DNA of 64,000 nucleotides from Nitrososphaerota archaeon (lineage in GTDB: Archaea; Thermoproteota; Nitrososphaeria; Nitrososphaerales; Nitrosopumilaceae), in contig JAJPGU010000028.1 in assembly GCA_021325615.1 (NCBI GenBank), positions 1-64,000 on the forward strand, read 5' to 3'. Made by a program: the position numbers and the translations under genes. Within the stretch, counting starts at the first letter, position 1; every line of letters starts with the position of its first letter. Under the pieces are notes generated by a model, which had not been told where the DNA came from, did not search any database, and was given only the letters and a program-made list of their open reading frames with translations. This document shows positions 32,304-40,962 of the stretch, one piece after another.

Positions 32304-33233
32304 ATGACAAATAGCAACTTCAAAAAATACAAGACAAGAACTGCCACAGTCATTGTAGGTGCGTTACTAGTTGGACTGGTATTGCTATCGCCTACTGCGA
32401 TAATGCCAAACGTAAGCGCCCAACAACAATACATGAAACCGCTACCTCTCAAGATGGTAGTGTATAGTCTATCGTCATTAAAGCCAGGTCAAGTTATGAC
32501 CCCTGTCGGCCCAATGAATGCATCCGATGTACATGCAATACCAAACGGTATTGTGGTAGATGATGATGCAATTATAGCAGAAGAGGGTAAGAAACTGCTT
32601 CCTATTTACGATACTTCTACAAATCCACCGGGTATAGGGGCATGGAACGAAGACGCTTATTGGGACTCTACTACAGCGGTAACCTCTTTTACAGGACTTT
32701 GGACAGTACCAAGTGCTCCCACAGCAAGTTATAGCGGAGAACAAGTAGTGTATCTCTTCCCAGCAATTCAAGATGCACGTCCAGCCAACCAAATTGTTCA
32801 GCCGGTTTTGCAGTATGGGTTCGATGGATCTATAGGCGGATCATATTGGTTACTTTCAGCATGGAACTGTGTAGGAACAACATGTTCCCATAGCATGAAC
32901 ACGGTACAAACTACCGCAGGTCATACAATTCAAGGAAGTATGACCAAGTCAGGCAACATCTGGACCACCACTGCGACAGATCAAAACCTAGGTCAGTCAG
33001 CTACAATGCAAAGCAGTACCACCGTTGACTATCATGAGACAGATGTAGCTCTAGAATCAGCCAATCTACCGCTTCAGTGTAGCTATCTACCAGGTAATAC
33101 GGAGTTTACTTCGCTCACTGTAAACAATGGAGGGCTAACTCCAAACTGGCAAACTGAAATAGCTGGAATATGGTGTCACATGAACCCACAGGTTGTTTCA
33201 TCAAGTGACATAATATTGCACACCCAAAGCTGA
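32304..33233 (+). CDS. Secreted protein of unknown function, concanavalin-like appearance
   Basis: 309 residues. Signal peptide ATVIVGALLVGLVLLSPTAI with cleavage near NVSA-QQ. The mature part is beta-strand-rich (FTGLWTVPS; VVYLFPAIQDA; IVQPVLQYGF; YWLLSAWNCVG). I recall similar sequences in secreted proteins of fungi, bacteria and archaea, with a beta-sandwich character like G1 peptidases or lectins, but the catalytic residues cannot be assigned. TTAATAG at 32274-32280 is at the leaderless promoter distance from ATG 32304. A+T-rich codon use. Confidence 0.65.
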   Translation: MTNSNFKKYKTRTATVIVGALLVGLVLLSPTAIMPNVSAQQQYMKPLPLKMVVYSLSSLKPGQVMTPVGPMNASDVHAIPNGIVVDDDAIIAEEGKKLLPIYDTSTNPPGIGAWNEDAYWDSTTAVTSFTGLWTVPSAPTASYSGEQVVYLFPAIQDARPANQIVQPVLQYGFDGSIGGSYWLLSAWNCVGTTCSHSMNTVQTTAGHTIQGSMTKSGNIWTTTATDQNLGQSATMQSSTTVDYHETDVALESANLPLQCSYLPGNTEFTSLTVNNGGLTPNWQTEIAGIWCHMNPQVVSSSDIILHTQS

Positions 33234-33438
33234 TTCAATCTGTATAAAAAACTAAGAAGTGGCAAGATTGACAGCCTCCTTTCTTTTTAATTTATTAAAT
33301 AACGAATTCTAAGAAGATTTTCCTGAGTTCTTGACAGCAATCTTTGACACGTAATGATGTAACTTTTGATGATTCTATAAAACTGATTCAGTTGAAAGTG
33401 ACATTTAATTTATTATTGAGAATTCACCATTTTTCAAC

Positions 33439-34206
33439 ATGATGACTCGTTTTATTCCTATCCTTTTGTTAATTTGTGTTATGGGAGGAATTGGCATGAC
33501 ATATGGGCAACATTATACAAATCATACTCCACTCGAACAATTTAGAGCAGGAGTCCCTGCAAAAGATGTCAAATGTAATGAGGGTTTACAACTAGTAATT
33601 AAATCAGAAGATGGGTATCCGGCATGTGTAAAACCTGAAACGGCGTTAAAGCTTGCGGAACGTAATTGGGGAATATCGATTAGCTTCGTTACAAAAGACC
33701 CTAACCAATCAAATCTGACACTTTTACTTTCTGTAAATTCTACAACAATACAGCGTGGAGGAACTATAGGGATAGACATATCGCTTGAAAATAACCAATC
33801 ACAAGTTCTGACTAGTATGGCAGAAAAACATTGGATACGTAATGATCTAAACACATTGCCATGTTCAAATTTACCGCTTGGAATGTCTGTCATTCGTGGA
33901 TATTATACTGAACATAATGAGACCAATGAAAGCTCGTTGATACTATATCCGAATCCCCCGTGCCCCAAGCCTCCATTAGTTAAAAGCTATGTCTTCCAAC
34001 CTTTAAGTGACAAGGTAAAGGAAAACTGTGATCTGCCGTATTCTTGTCTTGGTTTAGTTGATATGAAGACTCACTTTGCTATCAGTGGTTACTTGGATAA
34101 TCGCGGCAAACTTCATCCTTTCGATGCTGGCACTTACACAATAGTGGGTGGGGATGAATGGGGTGATGTCAAGATACAACATTTCGTGGTTACAAACTCA
34201 AGTTAA
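33439..34206 (+). CDS. Secreted protein with the thaumarchaeal ACVKP-x-T ... AERGW module
   Basis: 255 residues. Signal peptide FIPILLLICVMGGIGMTYG. Right after it comes a two-cysteine module, CNEGLQLVIKSEDGYPACVKPETALKLAERNW (in parts, residues about 47-80), that recurs in the secreted protein at 37975-39057. The remainder is beta-rich with more cysteines and many N-x-S/T sites and has no known family. Probably exposed at the cell surface. TATA-like TTTAATTTA at 33404-33412 precedes ATG 33439 at roughly the leaderless spacing. The gene is A+T-rich like its neighbours from 29.6 kb on. Confidence 0.7.
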   Translation: MMTRFIPILLLICVMGGIGMTYGQHYTNHTPLEQFRAGVPAKDVKCNEGLQLVIKSEDGYPACVKPETALKLAERNWGISISFVTKDPNQSNLTLLLSVNSTTIQRGGTIGIDISLENNQSQVLTSMAEKHWIRNDLNTLPCSNLPLGMSVIRGYYTEHNETNESSLILYPNPPCPKPPLVKSYVFQPLSDKVKENCDLPYSCLGLVDMKTHFAISGYLDNRGKLHPFDAGTYTIVGGDEWGDVKIQHFVVTNSS

Positions 34207-34483
34207 ATTGTTTTTAATTATTGCACTAGTTTTCAGGATTCACTCTGAAACAGGTTTTAAAGTGGGGGAACTAAACTCAGTAGACAAAACCCCTCAAGGG
34301 AATTCGTATCTGAGTATTGTTCTCTCACATAGCATCTGCTTCGTAGTGCTATTTCTTCATCACCGGGCTTGACATACCTAGGCACCAATTTTAGCGGGAT
34401 TCTACAATTTTAAATCGAAATTGAAAATTTTGTTCATAGCGGGTATTCATTTTAGATAATAGCGCAGGGTGAGGGATTTGAAG

Positions 34484-34579
34484 CGCCAGGTAAGGGATTC
34501 GAACCCCTGAGTGCAGAAGCACAACCGCTACCTTGTATGTGATCTCGAGGCGGTCGCCGTACCGCTTGGCTAACCTGGC
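34484..34579 (-). tRNA. tRNA-Ser (anticodon CGA) with a 14-nt intron
   Basis: On the minus strand the acceptor stem GCCAGGT pairs with ACCTGGC; the D arm, a long variable arm (GTGC/GCAC), the T arm with TTCGAAT and discriminator G73 are all present. The anticodon loop region between stems ACCGC and GCGGT has 21 nt instead of seven. Assuming the usual archaeal intron position after base 37, 14 nt are spliced out, leaving loop CT-CGA-GA and anticodon CGA (Ser, codon UCG). The long variable arm and G73 support Ser. CCA is not encoded. Confidence 0.92.
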
Positions 34580-34695
34580 CGCATTAAGGACTCGGATTTG
34601 GGTACATAAATACACTCAGAATAGTGATCATCCGATCGTATGATCAAATACATAATAAAAGATATAAAGTAGATTATTTATCTTAATGGTGTTCG

Positions 34696-34866
34696 ATGGA
34701 GGCAGTAACAAAAAAAACCATCATGATAGAATTCGAGGGGCGAAAACATGTCCTGCCTGACGACTCTACAATTGAAGACCTCCTCATCCAACTGGGGTTG
34801 GCCCCCGACATGCCGGTTCGCCTGGAAGTCAAAGGCGGGGGATTTGTTCTCTTGCGCAATAATTGA
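34696..34866 (+). CDS. Small conserved-looking protein (56 aa), possible beta-grasp start
   Basis: 56 residues: MIEFEGRKHVLPDDSTIEDLLIQLGL, in parts, has the strand-turn-strand-helix look of ThiS/MoaD or ubiquitin-like beta-grasp proteins, but it is short and ends VLLRNN without a Gly-Gly tail. Not a confident family assignment. A TATA element GATATAAAG (34661-34669) lies about 30 bp upstream of ATG 34696. It lies between tRNA-Ser and the small gene at 34911 and is on the same strand as FEN1. Confidence 0.55.
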   Translation: MEAVTKKTIMIEFEGRKHVLPDDSTIEDLLIQLGLAPDMPVRLEVKGGGFVLLRNN

Positions 34867-34910
34867 TAATGGATAGTTTATTATTGATATGGCTATACTA
34901 GCAAAATACC

Positions 34911-35093
34911 ATGGCGAAGACGCGAATCTCGATCACGATTGACGGCAAGACTGCAAAGGCCATCGAGAACTATTACAGGGAAAAGGTAAAATCCGCTGCA
35001 GAAAAGGGTGAGGCGATCCCAAAACTCTCAAACATTTACGAGGAGATAATCGAGAGAGGGTGGGAGGCAAAGTCAAATGCAAAAAAGAAGTGA
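34911..35093 (+). CDS. Small ribbon-helix-helix-like protein (60 aa)
   Basis: 60 residues with an N-terminal strand TRISITIDGKTAKAIENYYREK followed by a second helix (KLSNIYEEIIERGWE), the arrangement of a ribbon-helix-helix DNA-binding protein such as a CopG/Arc type. The C-terminus is Lys-rich. It may be a small transcription factor or nucleoid protein. It lies 55 bases upstream of FEN1 on the same strand, and co-transcription is possible. Confidence 0.65.
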   Translation: MAKTRISITIDGKTAKAIENYYREKVKSAAEKGEAIPKLSNIYEEIIERGWEAKSNAKKK

Positions 35094-35148
35094 GCGGGGA
35101 ATTCCTGACAAGAAAAGCACAAAAGCCAGCCCATCCTAAACCGATTCT

Positions 35149-36177
35149 GTGGGCCTAGACCTAAAACCGCTGTGCGTACGGGAAAAAACTACCTTGGAAT
35201 CCTTTGCATCGAAGGTAGTCGCCATTGATGCCTACAATGCAATTTACCAGTTTCTTGCAATTATCCGCGGTCCAGACGGGATGCCGCTAACCGATTTCAA
35301 TGGTAAAGTCACGAGCCACATTTCAGGACTCTTCTATAGGAACATAAACTTCCTCTCCATAGGAATAAAGCCAGTCTACGTATTTGATGGCAAGCCGCCA
35401 TCACTGAAATCGGCGGAAATCGAGAGAAGAAAACAGGTCAAAAAGGAAGCCACCATAAAATACGAGATCGCAATCAGTCAGGGAAAGTATGAGGACGCAA
35501 GAAAATATGCACAGCAAACGTCTGTCCTAAAAGACGAAATGGTAGAGGACTCAAAGCGGCTCCTTGACCTCTTTGGTATCCCGTACATACAAGCCCCATC
35601 CGAGGGTGAAGCTACTGCCGCAAACCTTACAATAACGGGCCTTGCACATGCCTCTGCAAGCCAAGATTTCGACTCACTCCTTTTCGGAGCAAGAAAACTT
35701 GTGAGAAACTTTACTAACAGCGGTAGGAGGAAACTGCCTAACAGGAATACGACGATAGAAGTTGAGCCTGAAATTATTGACTTGGAAAAGACACTCGGCG
35801 AACTTGGAATAACAAGGGAGCAGTTGGTAGACGTGGGGATAATGATAGGAACCGACTTTAATCCTGACGGGTTTGAAAGGATTGGTCCCAAGACCGCGTT
35901 GAAGGCCATAAAACAGTATGGCGTACTGGAAGACGTACCCCAAATCCGGGACAAACTCAATACTGTAGACTATGGGCAGATTCGCGAAATATTCCTTCAC
36001 CCGAAGGTTGCCCAGGTTTCTGACATAAAATTTGGCATGGTAGACCATGCCGGAATAGCAAAATACCTGACAAAGGAGCGCAGTTTTTCAAGCGAGCGGG
36101 TTGACACGTCCCTTAACAGGCTAAAGAAGGCAATAGAAAAAAAGAGCCATACCTTGGAACAATGGTTCGGCACTTGA
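35149..36177 (+). CDS. fen: Flap structure-specific endonuclease FEN1
   Basis: 342 residues. It removes 5' flaps during Okazaki fragment maturation and repair. The N-terminal nuclease domain has [14 protein letters not shown] near 23, VFDGKPP near 83 and EGEATAANL with the metal-binding acidic residues near 147, followed by [11 protein letters not shown] near 168. The helix-hairpin-helix [19 protein letters not shown] is near 235. The C-terminus LEQWFGT is a PCNA-binding (PIP) box. Length and order match archaeal FEN1. GTG start at 35149, so Gly2 follows the initiator as in other FEN1 proteins. Confidence 0.95.
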   Translation: MGLDLKPLCVREKTTLESFASKVVAIDAYNAIYQFLAIIRGPDGMPLTDFNGKVTSHISGLFYRNINFLSIGIKPVYVFDGKPPSLKSAEIERRKQVKKEATIKYEIAISQGKYEDARKYAQQTSVLKDEMVEDSKRLLDLFGIPYIQAPSEGEATAANLTITGLAHASASQDFDSLLFGARKLVRNFTNSGRRKLPNRNTTIEVEPEIIDLEKTLGELGITREQLVDVGIMIGTDFNPDGFERIGPKTALKAIKQYGVLEDVPQIRDKLNTVDYGQIREIFLHPKVAQVSDIKFGMVDHAGIAKYLTKERSFSSERVDTSLNRLKKAIEKKSHTLEQWFGT

Positions 36178-36325
36178 CTCGTGACAGTCATTTATCATCA
36201 CTGCATGCAAATTTATGAGCCAGCCCCCCAAGCGGTCCTTGTATTATCAAGCCAGTCTCGCATTGTTGGGAAGACGGAAAGATGCGTCATTTTTTTAAGC
36301 AATTTTTGTACCATGGATCTCAAGA

Positions 36326-37951
36326 ATGGCGCATACCAGACATGGCGATGATCTTTATCCTGAAGGTGAGGACCTTCCAGACGTCTCCGGAGTTTCCTTT
36401 GACCATGAGGGCAAGGATGGCAGGAAGGTTGGTTTCCTCTGGGGGGTGGCAACATCTTCGTACCAAGTGGAGGGGGAAATTCTGTCAAACGACTGGTCGG
36501 TATTTTCTCGCTCGGGCTTTGTGAGGGATAAGGTGGATTCCATTGCAAAACTGGCAAAGATCTCCATAAACCTTGAAGACCCGGGAAAGGCTGTTGACCA
36601 CTGGAATCTCAAAGTCTTTGGAGATGATGTAAGGAGGACCAAGTCGCTTGGATTGAACGCTTACCGTCTCTCCATAGAATGGAGCCGTATACAACCTGCC
36701 GGGCCGTCCCAGCCAGGGTCGGACGGGTCTGGATTTGACATGGACGCAATATCACACTACTCTCGGATGCTGGATTTGTTGGACGAGGCGGGCCTTGAAC
36801 CGATTGTAACACTGAGCCATTTCACGCTCCCAAAATGGGTTCTCACCCCACCAACTACGCTGCTAGACGCCGAGGATGCTGATTTTAAAAAGTCGCTTGG
36901 GGGATGGTGCAGCAAAAGTACAGTGGACGCCTTTGTTAATTATGTCAAGTGCATATCCGGTGAGTTCAAGAACCGAATCAAATACTGGCTTACCATCAAT
37001 GAGCCCATGTCCTCGGTTGCCTTTGGATATCTGGCAGGGATCTGGTCCCCGGGGTTTATGGGGGCGGAAGATCGCGCAAAGACCGTCATCTTCAACCTCA
37101 TTGACGCCCACGCTAGGGCATATGACGCAATAAAACAGGTAGCCGGATCCGGCTCGATGGTGGGGATGGCCCATGGGATGGTTTTTCCAAAGGTAAAGAC
37201 GGAAAATGATATACTTGGTGTCAACAGGAAGGCCACAGCGCAGTACGATTACTGTTTTAACAAGGTCTTTTTGGAAGCGATAACGGATGGAATTTTCAAC
37301 CCGACTCTCATGCTTGAAAACAAGGACTGCAGGATCGTTGAGCATTGGAAGGGAAGGCTTGACTTTGTGGGGTTGAATTATTACCGGTCCGTTTACATCT
37401 ACCAAAATGAGTTAATCTCCCTCGTCGTGCCTTGGGCAGGCGGGGTATTCGATGAGGATTTGGGCTCGGCGGGGGCAAGACACAACCTTCTAAACGATCT
37501 AGGGTGGGAGGTTTACCCTGCAGGGCTTTATCGCCTCCTCAAATACCTAGACGACAGGTTCGGGCTGCCGATATTAATCACTGAAAATGGATTTGCAGAA
37601 AAAACCGACACTAGCCGGGGATCTGAAGCCCCTATAGGCATGAGAGCCCCGTATGTTGTATCCCACGCCTGCGAAGTTCTTCATGCCATAAAGGACGGGG
37701 TCGATGTTCTGGGATACCTCTACTGGTCTATCGTTGACAACTGGGAGTGGGACTATGACTACATGCCAAAGTCGCGTTTCGGGCTTTTCAACGTTGACCG
37801 AGAATCAAAGGGTAAGGGGCCACTCCCTAGGGTGAAGACGCTGGGGGCTGAAGCTCTGGAGTATATCGCAAGGCATGGGAAAATTGGGAATGCTGCGGAA
37901 AAGTTTGGCACGATTACTCCGTCTGGAACCGCTCTCTTGCCGCCAAAATAG
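36326..37951 (+). CDS. Glycoside hydrolase family 1 (beta-glycosidase)
   Basis: 541 residues of the GH1 (beta-glucosidase/beta-galactosidase) barrel. FLWGVATSSYQVEG near 52, YRLSIEWSRIQP near 113, acid/base Glu in LTINEPMS near 229, nucleophile Glu in LITENGFAE near 418, and YWSIVDNWEWDYDY near 472 are present, so it should be active on a beta-linked sugar. No signal peptide: a cytosolic enzyme. The first 45 residues are an extra charged leader; ATG 36326 is used. It may recycle glycan fragments linked to the polysaccharide genes that follow on the other strand. Convergent with the gene at 37975. Confidence 0.92.
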   Translation: MAHTRHGDDLYPEGEDLPDVSGVSFDHEGKDGRKVGFLWGVATSSYQVEGEILSNDWSVFSRSGFVRDKVDSIAKLAKISINLEDPGKAVDHWNLKVFGDDVRRTKSLGLNAYRLSIEWSRIQPAGPSQPGSDGSGFDMDAISHYSRMLDLLDEAGLEPIVTLSHFTLPKWVLTPPTTLLDAEDADFKKSLGGWCSKSTVDAFVNYVKCISGEFKNRIKYWLTINEPMSSVAFGYLAGIWSPGFMGAEDRAKTVIFNLIDAHARAYDAIKQVAGSGSMVGMAHGMVFPKVKTENDILGVNRKATAQYDYCFNKVFLEAITDGIFNPTLMLENKDCRIVEHWKGRLDFVGLNYYRSVYIYQNELISLVVPWAGGVFDEDLGSAGARHNLLNDLGWEVYPAGLYRLLKYLDDRFGLPILITENGFAEKTDTSRGSEAPIGMRAPYVVSHACEVLHAIKDGVDVLGYLYWSIVDNWEWDYDYMPKSRFGLFNVDRESKGKGPLPRVKTLGAEALEYIARHGKIGNAAEKFGTITPSGTALLPPK

Positions 37952-37974
37952 GTGAGGGGAGATCCCGCGAGGTT

Positions 37975-39057
37975 TTAAGAAGGCAAGATTTTGAGGAATT
38001 GGCTTACTTCAGAGGTCTGGTTGGGGTGGAAAAACATGAAAAACCCTCCAAGCGGAAGGGCGCGGATCTCGTTGATTGCATCTAGGTTGTCGCTTGCGGT
38101 GCCCCTTTTTTCTACAAGCGATATCTGGACAAACGCCTTTGTAGATGGCGCCTCCTGCTTTATCTGGGCGAGCGCATCCAGAGTATAATTGAAGAACTGC
38201 GGATCCCTTACAAACGCCTGTAGCTGGATGTCTATCATGTCCGCGTGCTTCGCGGCCTCGCCCCAGTCCCATCCCGCATTCCTCAGCTCACCGTAGGGAG
38301 GCATGATCAGGAGCTTGGCACTGCTTCCGGTCCTCACGTTGTATTCCCCGACGGATCTTCTTGCCTGATCGAAAAACCCTATCGACGATTGCTCGCTTGT
38401 AGTAAATTCGGGAGAGAAGGCAGATCCCTTTTCGTAATCGTATCCGATATAGTCAAAACCACCGGGAAGGGTGGGCAACCTGCTTGTCAATGACCTTATG
38501 GTGTTGTATATGGCGATTGCTCGCACCTTCACCCCGGGGGCTACATGCGAGCTTAACTCTTGCACCTTGACGGTTGGGTCGGAACTGCTGATCCCTTCCA
38601 CAATTAGATAGTCTCCTTTCTTGAGATGACTTGCTATCATGCCAACTGTGTTGTTGTATGCAGGCGATGCCGCATTTACCAGGAATGCTAGGGCATAATC
38701 CCTCGTAGGGGGGCCCGTGACAAGATCATGGGAATCATGGCCTTTCAATGCCCAGCCCCTTTCGGCAAGGATAAAAACTGTAGATGGACGTACACAGGCT
38801 GGTGAAAGGTCATCAGCCTTGAACACCAAATCCATGCTTGCGGGGCATCTTATTTGTGAGTCGACCGTGCCCCCCCTCATTTGAATAAGGGGCGGATAAG
38901 GCGTGGCTGGCAGGGCAGATTCCGCAAAGGCGTATTCTGACAACCCGCCAGTGATTAAAAGGGCCATGATGATTCCGCATGGCCACAATCGCGGGATTTC
39001 GTGCGCCCTTCTTGAAACAAGTCTCAAATGATCAGGTTTAATGCTGCAAGGGGGCAT
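37975..39057 (-). CDS. Secreted barrel-like protein coupled to the GT2 synthase
   Basis: 360 residues from ATG 39057, which follows the synthase stop by two bases (translational coupling). Signal or anchor segment LWPCGIIMALLITGGL with cleavage near YAFA. Then the two-cysteine module CPASMDLVFKADDLSPACVRPST with AERGW, shared with the protein at 33439. Residues about 120-360 look like a TIM-barrel-type enzyme: DYLIVEGISSSD, FDYIGYDYEKG, LLIMPPYGELRNAG, HADMIDIQLQAF and GGFFMFFHP. No known family; acidic residues in YDYE and DIQ could be catalytic. Likely acts outside the cell on the polymer made by the synthase. Confidence 0.75.
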   Translation of the reverse strand: MPPCSIKPDHLRLVSRRAHEIPRLWPCGIIMALLITGGLSEYAFAESALPATPYPPLIQMRGGTVDSQIRCPASMDLVFKADDLSPACVRPSTVFILAERGWALKGHDSHDLVTGPPTRDYALAFLVNAASPAYNNTVGMIASHLKKGDYLIVEGISSSDPTVKVQELSSHVAPGVKVRAIAIYNTIRSLTSRLPTLPGGFDYIGYDYEKGSAFSPEFTTSEQSSIGFFDQARRSVGEYNVRTGSSAKLLIMPPYGELRNAGWDWGEAAKHADMIDIQLQAFVRDPQFFNYTLDALAQIKQEAPSTKAFVQISLVEKRGTASDNLDAINEIRALPLGGFFMFFHPNQTSEVSQFLKILPS

Positions 39058-39059
39058 GC

Positions 39060-40949
39060 CTAGGTACTGAGGGTGGACCTCATCGCGCGTCGTAGGGCGT
39101 GAAAGGATCTCTTGTCGTATTTCTTCCAGCGGGATGACCATGCCAGGAGGATTTCCACGGCCTCCGTTCTGAACACGACCTGGTTAATTATGTTGTAAAT
39201 TCTAAGGAGTGGGATGTATGCAATGAGGTCTGGCCTCCTGAACTTGTAAGCGCAGTATGGGTGAAACAAATGTTGTAATCCAAACAACAACAAATCAACT
39301 ATTATTATCTTTGATATGTCATCAAAAATTTCAGCCGCAGGAACGGCAGAGCTATAATATTCAAAGGCGAGGCCCAGTATGAAGAAAGGCAGGGATACTG
39401 CATAGGCAAAGTCTACCCCGTGAGCATACATGCCAAAAAGATACATCATGGTTCGAGGGCCCCTGAACTCCCTTATCAGGCTAAAATTTGCCGACCTTGA
39501 ATAGTAATAGCCAATATTCCAGCGTATTCTCTGCTCCCTGAGTTTTTTCCAATCTGAGGGCTGGTCTGTCCTGAGCACCGCACGTGGTTCCAGCTCGTTT
39601 TTGTAACCGTAACGCCCAAGCCGTATCGTAATTTCACCGTCCTCGCCGTACCTGTCCTCTGCCCATCCTCCAACGCGCATCAACGCATCCTTACTGAAAA
39701 CGGAGAAGGCTCCGGACTGGACCATGATGGAATCGACAAGTTCCTCCTCTCTCTTGTAAAAAAGGTAGAGGAAGATGAAATCAAGTGAAATTATCTTTTG
39801 CCAAATGGATTTTTCCTCCATCGGCACAATCACTCCTGAAACCGAACCCACGGATGGGTCAGAAAAATGGGAGACGATTGGACTTATTGCCCCTGCCTCT
39901 ATGACCGAGTCTGTATCTATCCTGAAAATTATCTGGCCTGAGGTTCTCTTTAGGCCGTATCGGAGTGCCGACCCCTTGCCGGAGTTTGGTATGTTGAAAA
40001 CTACGCCGTCGCAATTTTTCAGGTCCATGATTGCCGATGAGGCCAATTCCCTAGTCCGGTCCGTCGAACCGTCATTTACAACAATTATTTCAGTCCCTCC
40101 GCGGTAGTTTGCCGCAGCCCTGTCGATACTCTCTATGCATCTCTGAATTGTGCCCTCCTCGTTATATGCCGGAAGCAGGAAGGAGATCACTTTGGGTTTC
40201 TGGCGTCCTATCGGGCGTCGTTTTATCCATGCCGGCAGCCTTGCCTCCATCAAGAAATAGGCAAGGAAATTATTGAATGAAAAAATTACCGTGATGTTAA
40301 GTACCAGGTAGCTGAACGTGATCGAGTCTGAACTAATCTGTAGAACTGAAGCCAGGGCATACATCATGATGACTGATGATGCCAGCATCGCTAGAAAAAA
40401 AAGATACTCGTCGATATAGGTGCGGCTGACGAAGGGGCGGACGGGAGTCCCTCTGGGCCAAGTGATGTTCTTGAACAAGCAAGCCTCTATAAGAAAGGCG
40501 CCGACAAGGGAGGCGACAATATAACTCCCGTACAAATAGTCGACCGAAAACGGGATGTGTATGCAATAAAGCGCAGAAACGAGAAAAACCTCGGATGTTG
40601 GAAAAAAAATTGCACAAAGGGCCGCATATGACAGGATTCTCAACCGCATGCTGAGACTGCTGGAGGTGGAGGTGGCAAGGGAGAGAAAAAACACGCCAAA
40701 AAGCAACTGTACGTGTAAAGGAGCCGACACCACTATTGGCGAATAAAAGTTACCAAGATAGAGGCCGCTTGTGGTAAGATATGCAGGTATGCGAAGAAAA
40801 TGGAATGCGTATGCCAGGGATTGGTTTTCAAGCATCTGGATCTGCGAAAACCACTCAAGTGCGAGGATGGAAAAAAATGTGGCGCATAGCAGAAACCTTG
40901 CCGGAAAGTTTAGCGCTATCCTACGGATGAGAAATTTTAAGATTTTCAT
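39060..40949 (-). CDS. Processive membrane glycosyltransferase family 2 (polysaccharide synthase)
   Basis: 629 residues. Seven or so membrane segments precede the catalytic domain (about 250-500): SFLLPAYNEEGTIQRCI, VVNDGSTDRTREL, RIDTDSVIE (D-x-D), GEDGEITIRLGRYGYK (acceptor Glu-Asp) and QRIRWNIGYY (Q-x2-RW), followed by more membrane segments. This is the cellulose/hyaluronan/poly-GlcNAc synthase-type layout, so a linear polymer is expected to be made and extruded. The sugar is unknown. A GAGGTGA Shine-Dalgarno sequence is six bases upstream of ATG 40949. Operon with the secreted barrel-like protein. Confidence 0.88.
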   Translation of the reverse strand: MKILKFLIRRIALNFPARFLLCATFFSILALEWFSQIQMLENQSLAYAFHFLRIPAYLTTSGLYLGNFYSPIVVSAPLHVQLLFGVFFLSLATSTSSSLSMRLRILSYAALCAIFFPTSEVFLVSALYCIHIPFSVDYLYGSYIVASLVGAFLIEACLFKNITWPRGTPVRPFVSRTYIDEYLFFLAMLASSVIMMYALASVLQISSDSITFSYLVLNITVIFSFNNFLAYFLMEARLPAWIKRRPIGRQKPKVISFLLPAYNEEGTIQRCIESIDRAAANYRGGTEIIVVNDGSTDRTRELASSAIMDLKNCDGVVFNIPNSGKGSALRYGLKRTSGQIIFRIDTDSVIEAGAISPIVSHFSDPSVGSVSGVIVPMEEKSIWQKIISLDFIFLYLFYKREEELVDSIMVQSGAFSVFSKDALMRVGGWAEDRYGEDGEITIRLGRYGYKNELEPRAVLRTDQPSDWKKLREQRIRWNIGYYYSRSANFSLIREFRGPRTMMYLFGMYAHGVDFAYAVSLPFFILGLAFEYYSSAVPAAEIFDDISKIIIVDLLLFGLQHLFHPYCAYKFRRPDLIAYIPLLRIYNIINQVVFRTEAVEILLAWSSRWKKYDKRSFHALRRAMRSTLST

Positions 40950-40955
40950 GAAGTT

Positions 40956-40962
40956 TCACCTC
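40956..40962 (-). promoter_or_regulatory. Shine-Dalgarno sequence of the GT2 synthase gene
   Basis: GAGGTGA on the minus strand, six bases before ATG 40949. It marks this gene as one with a 5' leader, unlike most first genes nearby. Confidence 0.6.

Noticed and set aside
34391-34615. 74-codon minus-strand frame
   Set aside because: It covers the tRNA-Ser gene, which explains the sequence; not a protein.
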